Shown: in pieces, positions 14,744 through 16,359 of the stretch
How positions within the stretch are numbered: the stretch's first letter is position 1
How the letters are laid out: each line of letters opens with the position of its first letter
Origin: Candidatus Aminicenantota bacterium
GTDB lineage: Bacteria > Acidobacteriota > Aminicenantia > UBA2199
Direction of reading: 5' to 3'
Assembly (NCBI GenBank): GCA_020355945.1
Contig: CP070627.1
Span: 6,961,295 to 6,977,653 of the forward strand
DNA length: 16,359 nucleotides
Notes under the pieces: model-generated
Databases searched by the model: none
What the model was told of the DNA's origin: nothing
Seen by the model: the letters and a program-made list of their open reading frames with translations, nothing else
Position numbers and translations under genes: made by a program

Positions 14744-15820
14744 ATGACGGATGATAAAATTTTTGAAGAGTATTTGGAGAAAAAAGAACAAGGAATTTCC
14801 GGCTTCTTTAAAAACCCTAAATCATGGGTTATCCTGGTGTGCGTGGTGGTGGCCATCATTTTGTTAGTGGTATTTTTAAAAACCCTATCAGAGGGAATGT
14901 CTTCTCAGGAAGTAAAAAATTCTATCCAAATTGCCTGGCATGATACCAAATGGGTAGACAAAGAGGTAACACCGCAAGAAGTTAAAATTGTACCCACCAT
15001 CAGCCTTAAGATTAAAAATGTAGGCGAACGCCCTTTGCAGTACATGGATATCGAGGCAGTATTTGAATTTATCGAAACCGGCCTGGTTCACAGTGACGGT
15101 ATGGCAAGGGTCCTGACTAAAGAACCGCTGATGCCCGGGGAAACCAGTGAAGAAATCTTTATTAAGTCCCTATACGGTTATTCTGCGACTTCTCGAGCTG
15201 CATTCATGCAAAACAAAGCGGAATGGAAACCAATGCAAGTCAAGATATATGCCAGGGCCAAAGGTTCCGGGCTGGTGCGGGTGGGTGATGTCTATCCTGT
15301 CAAACAGGTCATTGAAGGCTATGATGAAACACTCAAACCGGGAGACCAAATGCCTGATGACTATGCGGACGAAGTCACCCGGGAATTGGCACACTCCATT
15401 CGCATTGTTGAGCAGGATTCCCTGTGGGTGGATAAACCGGCTGTTGGCAAACAAGTGATTATTGTGCCTGCTATCACCATTGAAATTAAAAATGTGGGTT
15501 CAAAGCCCCTGCACCAACTCTATTTCCAGGGAGTGTTTAAATTCGAAGACACCAAAGAAATACTGAGTGAAGGCTTAACCCCTGCCCTGGGCAGCCCCCT
15601 GGGTCCCGGTGAAACCAGTAAACCAATAGAAATCAAAGCGGATTTCGGCTATGCCGGGGAATCCAAACAAGCCCTGGCAGATGCCTTTTTCAAGAGTCCC
15701 GAGCAAAGGTGGAGACGATTAAAAGTGCATATCTATGCCAGGAGTAAGGACTCTCAAAATGCACTCCTGGGAATATTCCCCATAAAAGCGAAAATCCAGG
15801 GAGTAAAACTTATTAATTAA
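14744..15820 (+). CDS. Membrane-anchored protein with two copies of one beta-rich domain
   Basis: I do not recognise a named family in this 358-residue protein. It has a charged cytoplasmic N-terminus of about 26 residues, one membrane segment (27-45, SWVILVCVVVAIILLVVFL) and an extracytoplasmic part made of two copies of a domain of about 135 residues (60-192 and 218-353). Aligned pieces include KWVDKEV / LWVDKPA, IVPTISLKIKNVGERPLQ / IVPAITIEIKNVGSKPLH, PGETSEEIFIKSLYGYSA / PGETSKPIEIKADFGYAG and MQVKIYARAKGS / LKVHIYARSKDS. Alternating polar and hydrophobic residues suggest a beta-sandwich of the FxLYD or Fn3-like sort; that is inference. The start ATG follows AAAGGAAG. A leader-like ORF and a palindrome precede it. 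A periplasmic binding or assembly role is possible. Confidence 0.7.
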   Translation: MTDDKIFEEYLEKKEQGISGFFKNPKSWVILVCVVVAIILLVVFLKTLSEGMSSQEVKNSIQIAWHDTKWVDKEVTPQEVKIVPTISLKIKNVGERPLQYMDIEAVFEFIETGLVHSDGMARVLTKEPLMPGETSEEIFIKSLYGYSATSRAAFMQNKAEWKPMQVKIYARAKGSGLVRVGDVYPVKQVIEGYDETLKPGDQMPDDYADEVTRELAHSIRIVEQDSLWVDKPAVGKQVIIVPAITIEIKNVGSKPLHQLYFQGVFKFEDTKEILSEGLTPALGSPLGPGETSKPIEIKADFGYAGESKQALADAFFKSPEQRWRRLKVHIYARSKDSQNALLGIFPIKAKIQGVKLIN

Positions 15821-15977
15821 TTCCAGTAACCCGGTAATTAAGGCCTTCGGCATCAGACATCAGGCAGTAGACAGGCTGGCAAAAAAGAAAATAAGAAGTG
15901 AAGAAGCGAGGAAGAAAGAAGATGAAGCTGCAGAAGAATGGCGGCTCAGTGAATCAACCGGGCAGTAAGGTATGGGA
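15821..15977 (+). other. Gap with an open but startless coding-like frame
   Basis: One frame here runs without stop from 15819 to TAA 15966-15968 and would read a charged, helix-prone tail ending EEWRLSESTGQ, with no ATG, GTG or TTG. It may be a gene remnant. A second, overlapping 20-codon ORF (ATG 15922, stop 15982-15984, AGGAAG upstream) would overlap the response-regulator start. Neither is convincing. No promoter or hairpin terminator was clear; the TTAATTA/TAATTAA pair around 15812-15842 is AT-only. Confidence 0.3.
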
Positions 15978-16359
15978 ATGGTAAGTGAAAACCGGGAACC
16001 AGTGAAAAAATCAAAACAACCGGATGGAAAGCACCCTAAACCAAAGGGTGTATTGCTAATTGATGATGAAGCTGTAGTAAGAGAAATCGGGTGTGAGATG
16101 TTGGAAACCCTGGGGTTTTTATGTATTCCTGCCGAAAATGGAGAGGAAGGAATACAATTATTCAAAGAAAATAAAGATAAAATCGTATTGGTGATCCTGG
16201 ATATTGAAATGCCAGGTATCTCCGGGGACAAAGTTTACGACGTTTTAAAAGAAATGAACTCCGGGCTTAAAATCCTTTTAATCAGCGGCTATGCCAAAAA
16301 CTACCTGGAACTCAAATATTTCAAACGAAAGTTAAATCATTCGATATTCATGCCCAAGC
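15978..16359 (+). CDS. Response regulator receiver protein, N-terminal part
   Basis: The frame is open to the window end (127 complete codons). After a polar N-terminal stretch of about 22 residues comes a REC domain: GVLLIDDE with acidic pocket D29-D30, phospho-acceptor D75 in LVILDIEMPG, switch residue S103 in LLISGYA, and K127 in FMPK at the last complete codon, the place of the conserved Lys. All catalytic residues are thus in view. Any C-terminal output domain lies outside. The start ATG 15978 has AAGG seven bases upstream; another in-frame ATG at 15972 lies too close to it. Partner kinase not visible. It does not resemble the REC-Hpt protein at 7580 beyond the common fold. Confidence 0.88.
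   Translation, partial: MVSENREPVKKSKQPDGKHPKPKGVLLIDDEAVVREIGCEMLETLGFLCIPAENGEEGIQLFKENKDKIVLVILDIEMPGISGDKVYDVLKEMNSGLKILLISGYAKNYLELKYFKRKLNHSIFMPK

Noticed and set aside
15812..15842. TTAATTA / TAATTAA as a terminator after the duplicated-domain protein
   Set aside because: The stem is AT-only with a long loop and no U-tract.
15860..16231. Minus-strand ORF of 123 residues opposite the last response regulator
   Set aside because: It is antisense to a clear REC domain, and its Ser/Ile/Pro-rich translation has no recognisable domain.
1..16359. CRISPR arrays, tRNA or rRNA genes, insertion sequences, riboswitches
   Set aside because: No regularly spaced repeats, cloverleaf-like sequences, transposase genes or known riboswitch cores were recognised by eye.

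Overview
The window (16,359 bases, moderate GC, about 45 percent by eye) looks like a chromosomal stretch of a Gram-negative-type bacterium. A phosphoheptose isomerase (LPS or S-layer heptose), a periplasm-facing penicillin-binding-protein domain and an exported CsgG/TolB-like TPR protein point to a double membrane. The taxon cannot be fixed from sequence alone. An Acidobacteriota (Aminicenantes-like) origin is a guess from the gene mix. Several promoters of standard sigma-70 form (TTGACA, 17-bp spacer, TATAAT-like) can be read directly.

Layout. Bases 1-396 hold the C-terminal end of a CNNM/CorC-type membrane protein (+). Bases 441-6834 hold a class I lanthipeptide-type modification locus: a split LanB dehydratase on the minus strand (glutamylation protein 1436-4510, elimination protein 441-1439, joined by an ATGA overlap), a YiiP-like zinc exporter (4581-5450, minus) just upstream of lanB, and a complete LanC cyclase (5605-6834, plus) divergent from it. 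I found no precursor peptide, leader protease or exporter for a peptide product. Bases 7016-7483 encode a heme-type bacterioferritin behind a near-consensus promoter. A response regulator with a C-terminal Hpt domain (7580-8446, minus) follows convergently.

Bases 8571-14491 (minus) hold two transcription units. One is gmhA - penicillin-binding transpeptidase - exported TPR protein, with a 3-base gap and then an ATGA overlap. The other is a YfgM-like membrane TPR protein followed by a PLP aminotransferase. Bases 14682-15820 (plus) carry an 11-codon leader-like ORF and then a membrane-anchored protein built from two copies of the same beta-rich domain. From 15978 to the window end is the start of a second response regulator.

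How the genes may work together. LanB uses glutamyl-tRNA to dehydrate Ser/Thr, the partner protein eliminates glutamate, and LanC, a zinc enzyme, closes thioether rings. The lanB promoter and the zinc-exporter promoter share an 11-bp block around their -35 elements, so dehydratase and metal export may be co-regulated. The missing substrate peptide is the main open question. The gmhA-PBP-TPR unit reads as a cell-envelope operon.
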